From assembly GCA_009760855.2 (NCBI GenBank), contig WPIO01000104.1, positions 1,335,001 through 1,399,000 of the forward strand: 64,000 nucleotides of DNA, in the 5' to 3' direction. This DNA comes from Cristatella mucedo (lineage: Eukaryota; Bryozoa; Phylactolaemata; Cristatellidae). The notes beneath the pieces are model-generated. The model searched no databases and was not told the origin of the DNA. It was given only the letters and a program-made list of their open reading frames with translations. Positions 28,301-39,019 of this stretch are shown here, piece by piece; the stretch's first letter is position 1; the number at the start of each line of letters is the position of its first letter. A program made the position numbers and the translations under genes.

Positions 28301-31300
28301 GGCCAGCCAGCACCTCGGAATCGTATAAGTCTTTGTGCACTTGCATGTCGGTTTACTCTCTTAAATTTAATACTAATCAAAGAAAACCAAAAGAAAACCA
28401 AGACCAATCTAATAACCTTTGGCAAACCTAATGCCGCTCCCAAGTTGGAACGTACCGCTCTAAAAAGACCCTTTGCCGGACAAACACATCAGCTCCGCAT
28501 TCAAATGTACATGCGTTGGGCTGCGAAATACTCCGCAAATTTTTAGAGTGCTTAGATAAGGATAAAACAGTCCATGCATTTGACATCTCATCTACACCAC
28601 ACCTCAGTTTTTTTTCTCTGTGGTTAAGATGCTTGCTTACATATAGTGCAAAACTTACGACTCGGCCGTCGAAACACCCATACATTTCATTCTCATCGTT
28701 ATAGCTAAACCTCTACCCATGAAAGCGCACATTCAGTTCTGGTGCACCCAATGCCTGGAGCTCACGATCAACTGGCAGGCACAAAATTCCCGGACTTGAC
28801 GACATTTAAAGCAAAGCTTGAAACCCAAAAGTGCTCTTCTCCCCTGCTGCTACCCATCCTGGCACTACCTTTCCAGCCGTCCCGAGCAGCTAGGTGAATG
28901 CTCCTCGCGCCCTCAACTGCCTGTCTGAATCAGCTATGCTTCGCACTTCCTGTTTGCTACACGAGATAAGTCCGCTGGCTACCTTATACATATCGAAAGC
29001 CGCTTAGAATTTGGGTGTGCTATAGAAAGCTCTCCTTTGCAAAAACCCATTTAGTCCTCGCTCGTGGCTTTGTCGAGTTGCAGACCGAGATACGTTACAT
29101 TATTAATCGAATTAATAATAATTATAATAACAGATTTGTACAGCACCATCAGAGAACTTGGTCTCCATCCAGCGAACCGTCCAATGGACTGTTTATGCGA
29201 TTATAAGTAATCAGCTGAGATCAAGAAAGGAATTACCTGCCTCATTTGCGTTTTACAGTCTCATTTGCACAGGAGCAGAAGAGCATCGGCGTTATCCGCA
29301 AGCAGCAGGCAATAAACAACAGTCGGCTACTGAGCTCGAAACCAAAGCCCGAGTCACTAAGTGCTTAGTGACGTCACTAAGCACTGACGTCACTAAGATG
29401 TCACTAAGCACTGCGTCACATGTGCATCACTAAGTGCTAGCACATTAGCGATAAGCTACGGCATGTTTTCCAGAAAATGCGACTTGCCTTGAGGGTGACA
29501 CTTTTTGCACGCAATACATATCCATAAATTGTCGTTACTCATATTCATAGACATGCAGCGTGCGCATCTAAACAAACCAGCAGCCAGGCTAAAAGAACGG
29601 GCACGTGTTCCGGATATTCGCTGGTTCTGCAAGCAACTTAACCGGACGACTCGCGAGTGTGCACACAGAGCTGGCACAGTGAATGGAGGGAGGCAGGGAA
29701 CGCCCACACGCGCTGGCGAGCCAGCCGCGAGGGAGCTCACTGCTCGAGGAGAAAGGCTAAGCTGCGCTGAGCCAAGGGAAGCAGCAGCAGCCGCCGCCGC
29801 AACCACTCACCCGTCACCGCGGTCCATGATGCGGCCGGTGACCAGCAGTCGCCGACAGAGGTCGCTGCACAGCCGCGGGTCTTTGCGCTGCACTATGGCG
29901 AGCACGGTCTGCATCACTGGATTGGCCGACACGTCCTTGGCCAGCGCTGCAACGAGCCAGAGCCGAACCGAAACGTGCCAGAACTTTTGCTGAACGAATC
30001 GAAGGCGGCCGCCCCTTCGCCGCCGCCGCCGCTCTGCCAAAGCCTCGCGAAGCGATCGCACGACTCCTCGACGGCTGCCGCCACCGCCGAACGGATGCAC
30101 CTGCCCCCCCCCCCCGGAAGCGGCGCGCCGACGCCAGCTATTACCGAAGATGGCGTTCCGGTCATCCGGGAACAGCTTCGCGCCGAGAGACTTGAACAGC
30201 TTCTTGAAACTTTTGTACGCAGAATGCTCGAAAAACGGGAAGAGCACCTCTGAAACGCGGAAAAAAAAGCTCGAGCTAAAAAAAAAAAAAGCCTGACGAA
30301 AAAAGAAAAAAAGCCTGACGAAAAAAGCCTGACGCCGACGGCAGCGCGGGCGGATGGCAGCAGCAGTGAAGTCGAGGCGCCGCACGGCAGCCGCACGCGC
30401 TGCCGTAATAGGGAGACCGCCGGAAAACGAGGAGGCACGGCTGAGGCGGCGCGAGCGCGATCCACTCACTTCGCGGGTTCTCGCGCGACAGACGGCTCCG
30501 GACCACCGTCTCGGCCACCTCGACACCGCCTGCCACTTCGGCCGTCACGCGCACCACGTGGCTCGCGTAGGTGTCGGCCGCCAGCTCGGCGCAGGCGCTG
30601 CCGACGGCGACGCACAGGCGTGCCAAGCAGGCGACGGCCGCGGCGTCGTCGGCCGCAACGTACTCGGACATGCGAGCCACGCATGCTTGCACCACGTGAC
30701 TGGCGAATCGGTCCTTGCACAGGGCCAGCCAGCCATCCGCCGCAGGCTTCGACGGCTCGTCGCTGTCGTCGCCACCGCCGCCGACGTCGTTTGCTGGCGA
30801 AGCATCGAGGAATGCCTCGACTAGGGCGGAGCACTGGACGGCGTCGGCGTGTGCTAGAAGCCTCTCGACGATCTTGCTGATGGTCTGGTTCCGGCAGACG
30901 CGGCCCACCTCCTTCAGCAGCTGCCCAAAAACGTTGCGGATAAAGAGACCTATGGGCGACCGAGAGAGGGAGAGCATGCAAAGATGAAGACGTGGCAGCG
31001 GCGCCAGCAAACAGCCGGGCCAGCCAAAGTCACGTGGCTGCAACCAGAAGGCACCAGGCTGCAACCGGAAACGGTACACTAAATCGGCGTAAAATTGCAC
31101 CACCCATGCCTTCTCACACTCGGTTAAGTAGTGACAATACTAATACTAGTTCTAACACACTATGAAACTCAAGAAATCAGATGAAAAATAAATCTATTTC
31201 TAGGCACTATATATATAATTCATTTGTATAGCACCCAAGAGAACTTAATCTCTAGTCAGGTGCTTCGCATATACCTCGGGGTTCGAGCCGACGACCTCAG

Positions 31301-31508
31301 CCAGATCTTGTTCCGGGCGAGCACCTTAACCGCTGGACCAAACCAGCCCGGCAAATAAATGCCAAAAAGGAAGCATCAGCACACGTAAGTGCACGAAGGT
31401 CAATTTAGAGGAAACCAGCAAAATACTGAATGGAACTGGCATGTTTTTTGCTTCTTTTAAATGCTGTCAAGCCAGAGGTTGTCGTGACGTCAGTAGGGAG
31501 CTCAAGGG

Positions 31509-31577
<69 letters not shown>

Positions 31578-32905
31578 ATACGAACTGAAAGCCAAGGTCT
31601 CCAAACGAGTTGAAGTGTGGCTTGACGCACCGCCAAACCACATCAGCTCCACAGTCAAGTCTGCGTACTTTCAGCTACATAACATTGCTAAATTCGGGCA
31701 TCCAAGTTGGTCCACGCATTTGCAACATACGCGTTTGCAACATCTCGACTCCTGCAACTCTCACTGCTTACTGGTCTACCCGTGTGTGGAAGCCGACGCT
31801 TACCGGTGCTTGCGCACAACTCTGCAGCCAGGGCTATCTGCCGTGAGCGTCACATCACACCACTTCTCGCCTACCTGCACTGGCTCCCAGTCAAGCAGTG
31901 TAGCGACTTTAAGGTTCTGTCACTCACTTTTAGGTCCCTTTAATCTCTGGCTCCAGCCTACCAATTAGAACTACTCCCGCACCAGGCTAGGCATCGTGCC
32001 GCCGCCGGCCATTCCGAATCAAATCGTATCGCTATACTTCGCATGAACCTCAAATCCCTTGGATTTCGTGCCTGTAGTTCTTCGTTTGCTCTCAAAGCCC
32101 AAAACTCACTCCCAACTGACGTTACGACGTCCCCGCCATTTAAAAAGAAGCTAAAACGAATCTGTTTTTGACAGCAGTTGGTGGGTCTTTGTGATTTGCC
32201 TTTGATGTGCTGTGCGTGCTGACACGGTGCATGTTGCCACAAACCAAATGTTGATACTGTGCATGTCACCCTAACCATTTTTTTCTTGCTGACATTAAGC
32301 AAGTTACAATTAACCGTTTGATGATACTGTTTTTACAGCACATGTAAAGTGCCTAAAAGAGATTACGTCCTCGTGGGTGCTATTCCAATTAATTATTATT
32401 ATTATTATTCAAAGTTTGGCGAGCAATCGTCTTTTCACTGTTGAGGTGCCATCCCGCGAAGCGACACAGCGATTACAACAAACCGAGCGGCTCAGCAGCA
32501 TTCTAAACACGATGGATGCCGGAGAGACGAGCCACGACCCTCAATCGAACCGGTGCCCCGTCCCGCGCGAGCGCGGGACAGCGCGCTAGCTCGCGTCGCA
32601 CGCGTGCGACGCCGGACAGGCGAGCCGTCGGAGCTCGATCGGTCGCCCGCGGAGCAGAGTCGACGCGGAGCAGGCAGGAGGGGACGCGGCGGGCTGCTCG
32701 AGCGACGACACGCACGCACGCACGCACCCTTCTCTTCGTTGCCTTCGAAGCCTTCGTCCAACGCTGTCGCGACGCGCCTGTAGTATCCGAGCGTATTCTC
32801 GTCCACGACGCCTAGGCGCGCCTTCTTCTTGTCGCGGCCGCGGCCGCCGCCGGACTTCAAGGCGTTCCTAACAGTAGCACCGGGCCTCATCGCGTGCGGG
32901 CGCAT
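22271..32905 (-). CDS. NOP9: NOP9, Pumilio-like nucleolar RNA-binding protein, 10 exons
   Basis: Nucleolar protein needed for small-subunit rRNA processing; it binds pre-rRNA with Pumilio-like helical repeats. Exons (high to low): 32905-32728, 30949-30470, 30249-30145, 29946-29811, 26204-26012, 24949-24821, 24415-24254, 23991-23701, 23331-23046, 22365-22271. Every junction is GT-AG and phases match, giving 684 residues (human 636). Family blocks: ENTLGYYRRVATAL (exon 1), VCRNQTISKIVERLL and DRFASHVVQACV (exon 2), AAHPVANFVLQRVL (5), LLEAFHCYSPEARR (7), GSLLMQQLLRL and GSHALDAFLDSPA (8), DKHGSRVMDRLWSGA and NDFLHRRRDW (9). The start chosen is the first ATG of the open frame (32905); an in-frame ATG also occurs at 32890. 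The frame extends upstream only through a GTG. Exon 10 (ending in NDRP) is phase-compatible but has no family match; without it the frame reads on from exon 9 to another stop. Exon 8 carries a Ser/Gly/Ala-rich linker. Confidence 0.92.
23552..23590. repeat. (CT)n microsatellite in NOP9 intron 8
   Basis: Uninterrupted CT run. Confidence 0.9.
25288..25367. repeat. (GA)n microsatellite in NOP9 intron 5
   Basis: Uninterrupted GA run. Confidence 0.95.
25645..25742. repeat. Tandem repeat of agaatcgacagcaaatcg-type units in NOP9 intron 5
   Basis: Four or five irregular units built from gaatcgacagcaaatcgaga and shorter versions. Confidence 0.8.
26383..26435 (-). mobile_element. tRNA-like SINE head remnant in NOP9 intron 4
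   Basis: Minus strand gcccagcggttaggtgcttg resembles the SINE2 A-box region; the rest is not recognisable. Confidence 0.3.
26480..27290 (+). mobile_element. Family A-like LINE 3' fragments in NOP9 intron 4 (diverged)
   Basis: Coding remnant of the RT C terminus (SPLLINLHWFV, SVCMLPKPGTH) then 3' block aaaggcctagaaagataca and a (TTA)n-like tail near 27137-27157; a second partial tail follows at 27220-27285. Confidence 0.6.
27970..28555 (+). mobile_element. LINE reverse-transcriptase fragment in NOP9 intron 4
   Basis: Starts with a DTTDHQVLVEGL-like motif A remnant and reaches the catalytic box (KHNLCFHFYADDSQL at about 28215-28275) with many breaks. It leads into the family-B 3' part at 28.6-29.1 kb. 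Confidence 0.65.
28560..29100 (+). mobile_element. Family B LINE 3' fragment in NOP9 intron 4
   Basis: C-terminal remnant (APNAWSSRS) and 3' end: aaagccgcttagaatttggg, gctatagaaagctctccttt, then gttgcagaccgagatacgtt. It matches the 38.1-kb and reversed 37.0/62.9-kb copies. Confidence 0.6.
31205..31354 (-). mobile_element. SINE2, tRNA-derived, in NOP9 intron 1
   Basis: Minus strand: A-box region tggtccagcggttaaggtgc, B-box ggctcgaaccccg, then a 3' part (gcacctgactagagattaag, ttctcttgggtgctatac) that matches the terminal block of family A LINEs, and an AT-rich tail. Confidence 0.75.
31511..31577. repeat. (GA)n microsatellite in NOP9 intron 1
   Basis: Uninterrupted GA run directly upstream of a LINE fragment. 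Confidence 0.95.
31630..32410 (+). mobile_element. Family A LINE 3' fragment in NOP9 intron 1
   Basis: Plus-strand RT C-terminal remnant (cacatcagctccacagtcaa onward; YCHITPLL-like, LHWLPVKQ-like) with several stops and frameshifts, followed by the 3' end and (ATT)n at 32393-32409. It begins shortly after a (GA)n tract. Confidence 0.75.
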
Positions 32906-32984
32906 GGAAAACGCAAACTGATGGGTCGGCTGTGCGCGACCTTGACCGGTCACCCTCACGCGCTAAACCCTTTGTCGCAGATGT

Positions 32985-33155
32985 AAATAAATAAATACTA
33001 GCTGATTTAACAACCTCTTTTTATAGCGACAGAAGCGCTTCAAAGTCTGTCACCACCGCCTGTGGCGACAGCAAGGGATCGTCCGTTGCAGATTCGAACC
33101 AACACCTAGGCGCGGAGGTCGCGGAAAGCAAAGGCCTTGCCTAGCGATGCCCGCG
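32985..33155 (-). mobile_element. SINE1 copy just upstream of NOP9 (diverged)
   Basis: Reversed: (AAAT)n tail, ctagctgatttaacaacctc, B-box complement gattcgaaccaac. It sits about 80 bases upstream of the NOP9 start codon, in the expected promoter. Confidence 0.7.
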
Positions 33156-33429
33156 GCGACGATCGCAGCGGCTCGCTCGCGCGGGCGGCGGGTGTCGCCG
33201 TTAGACGCCCTGTTGATCGGCGTCCGCAGATCCCACGACCGTCAATCGCACCTACCGTTTTCGCCGCTGCCGCGGCGTTCTCTCCAAAGCTTAATCGCGT
33301 CGGTAGGTGGCGCGACGATCTACTTCGGACGACGGCGGTCGACCCTGTAATAAGCTGGATTTGCTATTTAGTTCGCGATTCAAGTCACCGACGTCGCATT
33401 TACTACCACTTCTTCGTAGTTTTTCATAC

Positions 33430-35700
33430 CTTTACAAATAGGTTAGAGCAATGATGACTTGTCAAAAAAGGAAAATAATTAGCGTAGCTAAATGCAACGT
33501 AGAATTCCATATACGTAAATGCACGACCCCACGCAGCCGTTCTAAAATCCACTTGCAGTGCTACTGTGCACTTTTCTCCTGGGTCTTAGAAGACGGCAAG
33601 CGGTAGTGATGCCGCAAAAGTGGTTTGGCCGCTGCAAAAGTTGTTTGGCCGCTGCAAAAGTGGTTTGGCAGCTGCAAAAGTGGTTTGGCCGCTGCAAAAG
33701 TGGTTTGGCCGCTATTTGTCTGAGGCTGTAGAGGTTAGGTTTTCTTTAACTTGGGTTTTATTGTAAATGAGGCTCTGTGGCAAATTTTGGAAGTCACATC
33801 CTATGTGCAGTGCAGCGCTACATAAATCAACTGCTTAAGCCTCAATTAGCATTGCACTACACTTGCCACGTGACTTCAAAAATTTCCCCGCACATAACTC
33901 AAGCACTGCCGAGAAAATCGCCTGCAAAAGGAATATCTCTACTTAGATATGCTCTCAAGCAGTGCACGGTTTGCATGAAGCATTGGGCAGCCGCTAAAGT
34001 TCTGTCTCCTCCCGCCCCCATCGCGCGATGTTTCGAGCAATGGCTTCTGGGGCTGCAGACTCCTTCACCCGGACGCGGTTCAAGTGTTGGGGGGGCGGGG
34101 TGTATCGAGCTGCTCGCGCGCACGCCAAACTGGCGACTTGCCAAACTCGACTGGCTGGAGGCTGCCTCCAGCATTTCACCGCAGAGCTGGTCTGTAGTAG
34201 CTGGCCTCGCGATAGGGACAGCGCCGGCTACAGCCCACGCCAGCTACAGACTATGGCGTTGGCTGTTGCAGCCACCACTAACGACTGCGAGGCGCTGCAA
34301 TCCTTGGAGGCCACGTCGAGTTCCGCAAGCAAGCGTATTCGGGTCAGCTGTCGCATTTAAACCGAGCGACGGAAGCGGGCATGACCGACTACAGCATGAG
34401 GTGGAAATTAATTTAGAATTTAAGATGCAACCTGCTGGTCTAGTGGCCATGCAACTTCTGAGCGAACTAAACCAGTCAAATTATGATGGTTAGCTATTAT
34501 TCGCGATTATGAGATTATGCGCTAGTTTATCGTTGAGGCCGTATAAAAATCCGGCGCCCCGAGATAGAGGGCAGTGAGCGGTCGAGACTCGGGGTATTGG
34601 CATTGGAGCTAACGTGAGCTCGAGGCTACGCTGTCGTTGGAGTACGTCCATCCGCTGCTGTTAAATATAATTGTCGGCATTGTGGGTACGGACTTGATAT
34701 GCTAAGTCATCTTAGTTCCTTTAATTATGTAAATAATTCGATTATTGTTTCGAGCGGATAACCTGGCAGTGGAGGTCGCAAATTCAAGTAAATATTGCAC
34801 GAGCACCGCCCGTACGTAAGAGTGCAGAGTGCCTCTACGAGCAGGTGCCGCCGGTACGCGAATGACTAGGGTGACCCAGTGTAGCGCTTAGAGGTAACTT
34901 TCGATTAGTCGGTCACGTCATGGAAAACAGCCCGCTAATCAACCGTTTGTAACTACAGCGTTTGTGAGAAAAAAGCTATGGAAGAAATCAGAGTCCACGA
35001 TTACCGGATGCAGTATCTTGCTTGAGTCCGACTTGCATTCGCTAGTCCGACGGAAGCATTGGCCGCGTTGCTGGCTCTATATTTAGTTTTGCCCAGTCTG
35101 CCTTATCTTGGTGCGGCGGCGGCGGCCTAAAAAGCTTCGTTTCGTTCGCTTGTTATGCACACCCAGTGAGCGCAAGTTCAAAGTTCACCCGGCAATCTTT
35201 AGCTTGGCTGTGCGTAAAAACGGCTTAGCCTCGCCGGCTTAGGCGATTCGCCTGCTCATACTTTCGCCTCCGGAAACGCTTTAGTCTCGCTCTGCTAAAA
35301 GAAAAGCGTTGCTTTATTCGCTCGACCTTCTCTCTGGTTTTTCTGATTAAGCTTGGCGGCGTGGGCCAACAGTTTTTTCGCGTAAGCAATGCAAAAGTGA
35401 CTAGTGGAAGGAAGGCGTTGTCAGTTAACTGGCTCTCTGGCATTTAGTGAGGCGGGGGGGGGAGGCACAGCGTCTGCTACGACGTAACGCCTACGAACTC
35501 GGGCAGCTCTGTCCCACTGCAGCCACGGCACGGAGCTGCTCGTTATCGTATCTAGGAGACAAAGAGTCTTGAGTGGAACTCACGGAATCAAAGAATCAAG
35601 TGAATCATTTAATTATTTATTTGTTAATTATTTTACATTATTTTAAATTTTATTAATTATCTATTGCTTCGTTGCAAGGCAAGTTCGTTACAGGCGCATG
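33430..35700. other. Unassigned region with LTR-like segment
   Basis: Contains the 20-bp tandem repeat, an open frame at 33777-34493 (plus) with no recognised motif, and at 34490-34770 a promoter-like stretch (gtataaaaatccggcg) followed by tggcagtggaggtcgc, which looks like an LTR/primer-binding-site layout. No second LTR was found. 34900-35500 shows nothing assignable. Confidence 0.3.
33604..33716. repeat. 20-bp tandem repeat, about 5 units
   Basis: Unit gtggtttggccgctgcaaaa with small changes (ttgtttgg, ggcagctg). Confidence 0.9.
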
Positions 35701-35788
35701 CATTGGTCGCAGTCATGCGGTGTGACATGCAGCGCTGCTGTCCCAGAGCTGCAGCTGCCTCCAGTTCTTAGCTCTCAGCTGCGGCAGT

Positions 35789-36710
35789 TTACACGGTCAA
35801 GGTCTGGTTCCCCTCGTCCCAGCCGAGCACGGCCAGCACAGTCCTCAGTCTTCCGCACCAGTGACAGGTAAACAGGCTGCAGCAGTCCGTGGCTGCTGTA
35901 GGAGAGGACCTGCTGCAGCAGCTGCCCAGTCTCTGCACTGAGCACCTTCACACAACTGCTCCCGTCTTGTAGCTGCCTCCCTAGCACAGCCACGTACAGA
36001 AGGCTACCTGCAGCACAGACGTCCATCGCTCGCTCCTCGTTGCTCAGCTCGTGTCTCCATTGTCTGTCACCTCGGTGGCTGCAGCTGTCCACTACGTTCA
36101 GCATTCTGCCGTCGTCCAGCTCTACCCTGCCTGAGCTCGAAGTGACCAGAGCAGCAGCAGGAGCGGTGAAAGCCACGCTGTTTATGCCATACTGTGTATG
36201 ACATACTCGTACTCGCTGCTGCAGCAGCTGCCCCGTGCTCAGCTGCAGCAGCTGCAGCCCCCCTCCCCGGCCAGGCTGCCACTGCGTCACAGCTGCCCTC
36301 GGTCACAGCAAGCAGGTCGCCGAGCAAGGACATCTTCCAGAGAGGTGACTGCAGCACCGCGACACATCGGTCATCGAGCCACGCCCCCTGGTCCCATGCA
36401 GCAGCAGCAGCAGAGCTGCTGCGTCTGAGCAGCAGGACGAGCCGTGAGTGGCGCAAGCCTACAGTGGTTCGTCCGTCCTCCAGAGACTGCACTGCATTGA
36501 CCAAGTCGTCCTGTCCATCGCTCAGTGTCGCAAGTTTCCAGGCGCTTAGCTCACTGCTGCTCTCACTATATTCCATCAGGCCGTGCTTCCAGGCAGCCAG
36601 CAGCAGATGCCCGTCTGACGTCACAGACAGGCCATGGCAATGGACAGGCGACTGGAAGCTGCAGGAGGAGGCCGGGCCGAAGTGCAGCAGCAGCACTGGC
36701 TGCTCCTCTG
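35789..36710 (-). pseudogene. Beta-propeller terminal exon, paralogue 1, two frameshifts
   Basis: A clean acceptor (TTCTTCTTGTAG|CAG) opens the exon in phase 1. Translation gives repeated beta-propeller-like strands (HGLSVTSDGHLLLAAW, VNAVQSLEDGRTTVGLR, MSLLGDLLAVTEG, INSVAFTAPAAALV). The frame changes near 36285 and again near 35855, after which it ends in TVLAVLGWDEG and a stop at 35791-35789. That ending matches the endings of the exons at 47.2 kb (KVNAVILCDNVVIQL) and 56.5 kb (KVTAVIGFTDLVVQL). The likely upstream exon is the RING/B-box exon at 43.8 kb, 7.1 kb away across LINE sequence; its donor phase matches. Specific propeller type (WD40, NHL or other) is not clear. Confidence 0.6.
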
Positions 36711-37014
36711 CTACAAGAAGAAGAAGGCTGCATTAAGTGAATGAACAGAGGCAGCAACAGAGACAGAGCGAGCTGCGCAGGGAGTGGCTAGAATACGTGC
36801 ACATCACATTGCCGTTGCTGATCGAAAGAAAAACGACCGAGGGAAGGAGCTGATTAGAAATAATATTGCAGGATTTTTGAAATATTGCGTTGCTGTCTCA
36901 GGTTGATTGCTTACCAGTTGCCGTATACAGACTTCTACTTCCGTCAGGCACGTTCTTTATATCGTATGTTTTTTATGCACTATGATCGTATATGCTCAAG
37001 TTGACAGGCCATAT

Positions 37015-37490
37015 TATGTATGTATCTCCGTCTGTAACTCCACGAAGTCATAAAGACCATGTGGGTGTTACGCAGGAGAGTTTTGTATAGCGCACTCACA
37101 GCCTAAGCGGCTTTTGGTAAGCATTCGGTAGCCAAGAGACTTCGTCTCACACAACAAAGAGAAAGTGGGAAGCTTAGCAGAGTCAGGAGAGCAGTTGAAG
37201 TAATGAGTAGCATGGAAGTAGCAGCTCAGGACCGCTGAAAAGGATGAGCCATAGTCGGCAGTAGGAGAGTAGTTGTCGTTTCGTAAGAATTATGGAAGCG
37301 AGTTCCGCAGTCTAGGACCTGCAGAGCTAAAGCTTCTGTCGCCAACGGTCTTTAAGCGGAGGAATGGAACAGCTAATTTATTGTCCACACAAGACCTGAG
37401 GGCGCGAACAGGCTGAAATTGATGCAGCAGTTCAGCCAGGTACGAAGGAGCCAAGCGGTGCCAGGCTTTGTGGGCTATTTTTATAATATT
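37015..37490 (-). mobile_element. Family B LINE 3' fragment
   Basis: Reversed copy closely matching 62.94-63.38 kb (accatgtgggtgttacgcag, gagagttttgtatagcgcac). It starts next to a short tatgtatgta tail. Confidence 0.8.
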
Positions 37491-38079
37491 ATAATATTAT
37501 TACTATTATTATAATATTAGCTTATAATTTATAAGATATAGTAATTAGCTTATGAGCAAGAGGCTTATCGGTCTTATTTGCCGCCTTACAATATACATGG
37601 TTCAACGACCCTTACTTGTTAGTACTGAGCTGAATGACAGCTGCTGGACAAGGCAAGAAGGGTAGTTCTGCTAACATGCCTAGTCCTCAGACTAAGTCCT
37701 CAGTAAGTCACCAAGACAATCGATGGTCTCATCGTCTGCTCACTAGGTGAGTTGCCATCAAAGCAGACTGGTCTCTAAATGCAAAACTGTGGCCATGTTC
37801 AGTGACTCTGTCCAATGTTACTATGCTCTGACCTCCAACGCCGTGCCACCTTTAGTTCTTTTGCATTTTCAAGTTAACTATACCGGGTTCACATTTCTGA
37901 CGAAGTTCACATACGCTTTCGGTCATTCATAGGATGTGCAACAGTGCAGCAGATGACTGCAGCTGCCAATACAAGTTCACTTCTCCAACATCAGCTCTAA
38001 CCAGTACAATGACAGCCTCTAATCGCCGACCTCAGCAAATGCCATGTTTGCAGCTCCATACTACAATTACATTGATAAT

Positions 38080-38350
38080 GAAGACATCACTAAGTTATAT
38101 GGCACACCACGAGATATTATTGATCCTGAGCTGCTACTTCTATGCTACTCACTACCTCAACTGCTCTCCTGACTCTGCTATGCTTCCCACTTTTTCTTTG
38201 TTGTGTGAGACGAAGTCTCTTGGCTACCGAATGCGTACCGAAAGCCGCTTAGGCTGTGAGTGCGCTATACAAAACTCTCCTGCGTAACACCCACATGGTC
38301 TTTATGACTTTGTGGAGTTACAGGCGGAGACCTACTACACTACATTACAT
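38080..38350 (+). mobile_element. Family B LINE 3' fragment
   Basis: Forward copy: gagctgctacttctatgcta, aaagccgcttaggctgtgag, then tacactacattacat tail. Confidence 0.75.
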
Positions 38351-38934
38351 GTCTCATGTTGTTGAATTTTGCAGACAGAGAACCACCTCGATCTTGTAGT
38401 TCGTACCTTCATTGAGCAGCCAATCAGTAGAGCTTGCTTGAAGCCCCACAGCCTGACTTAACCACTACAGCTCGATTGAAGCAGTAGGGCCTAATTACAA
38501 TCCAGCTGCCAAGCACTCACTGAAGTTCCAGCCTTTAAGCCTTGTGCTGCTGGAATAGCAATAGCGATAGCTCAAATAGTTGAACATTTTACTGCATAGC
38601 CAGAGGTGATGATATCATCACTAGCTCAAGTTGCCAGCATTCTTTTTCCGACCTCAGTCGAAATTAGTCTCGACCAATATTAAAACTATTTCTCCTTTCT
38701 TTACCTACTAACGCCTAAGCAACCCTGATTAGATTAGCAAAGGAGAATGACCATGCATCTTCATTGCAACAGCAGGTGCTTAATCTTATGGTCAATTTTG
38801 CAATTGTCCTTACTTGTTCTGTGTTTACAAATAATTTCACTTTACTTTGCCTATAAAAATTGGTAACCCTTTATATGCATTAGATCAGCAAAATAGAATC
38901 ATGATACTTATTCACTGCAGGTAGATATTCTTAA

Positions 38935-39015
38935 TAATAATTATTGTAATACGATGCTTTCACAGCACCTGGAGAGAACGAAATCTCTCATCAGGTGCTT
39001 TACAAGGGATTGCAA
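38935..39015 (-). mobile_element. Family A-like LINE tail fragment (diverged)
   Basis: Reversed tail: aataataattatt, then agcacctggagagaac and atctctcatcaggtgctt. Confidence 0.5.
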
Positions 39016-39019
39016 GACA

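Noticed and set aside
35225-35443. 72-codon minus-strand frame rich in Arg (RLKRFRRRKYEQ)
   Set aside because: No start context, splice sites or family match that I could support.
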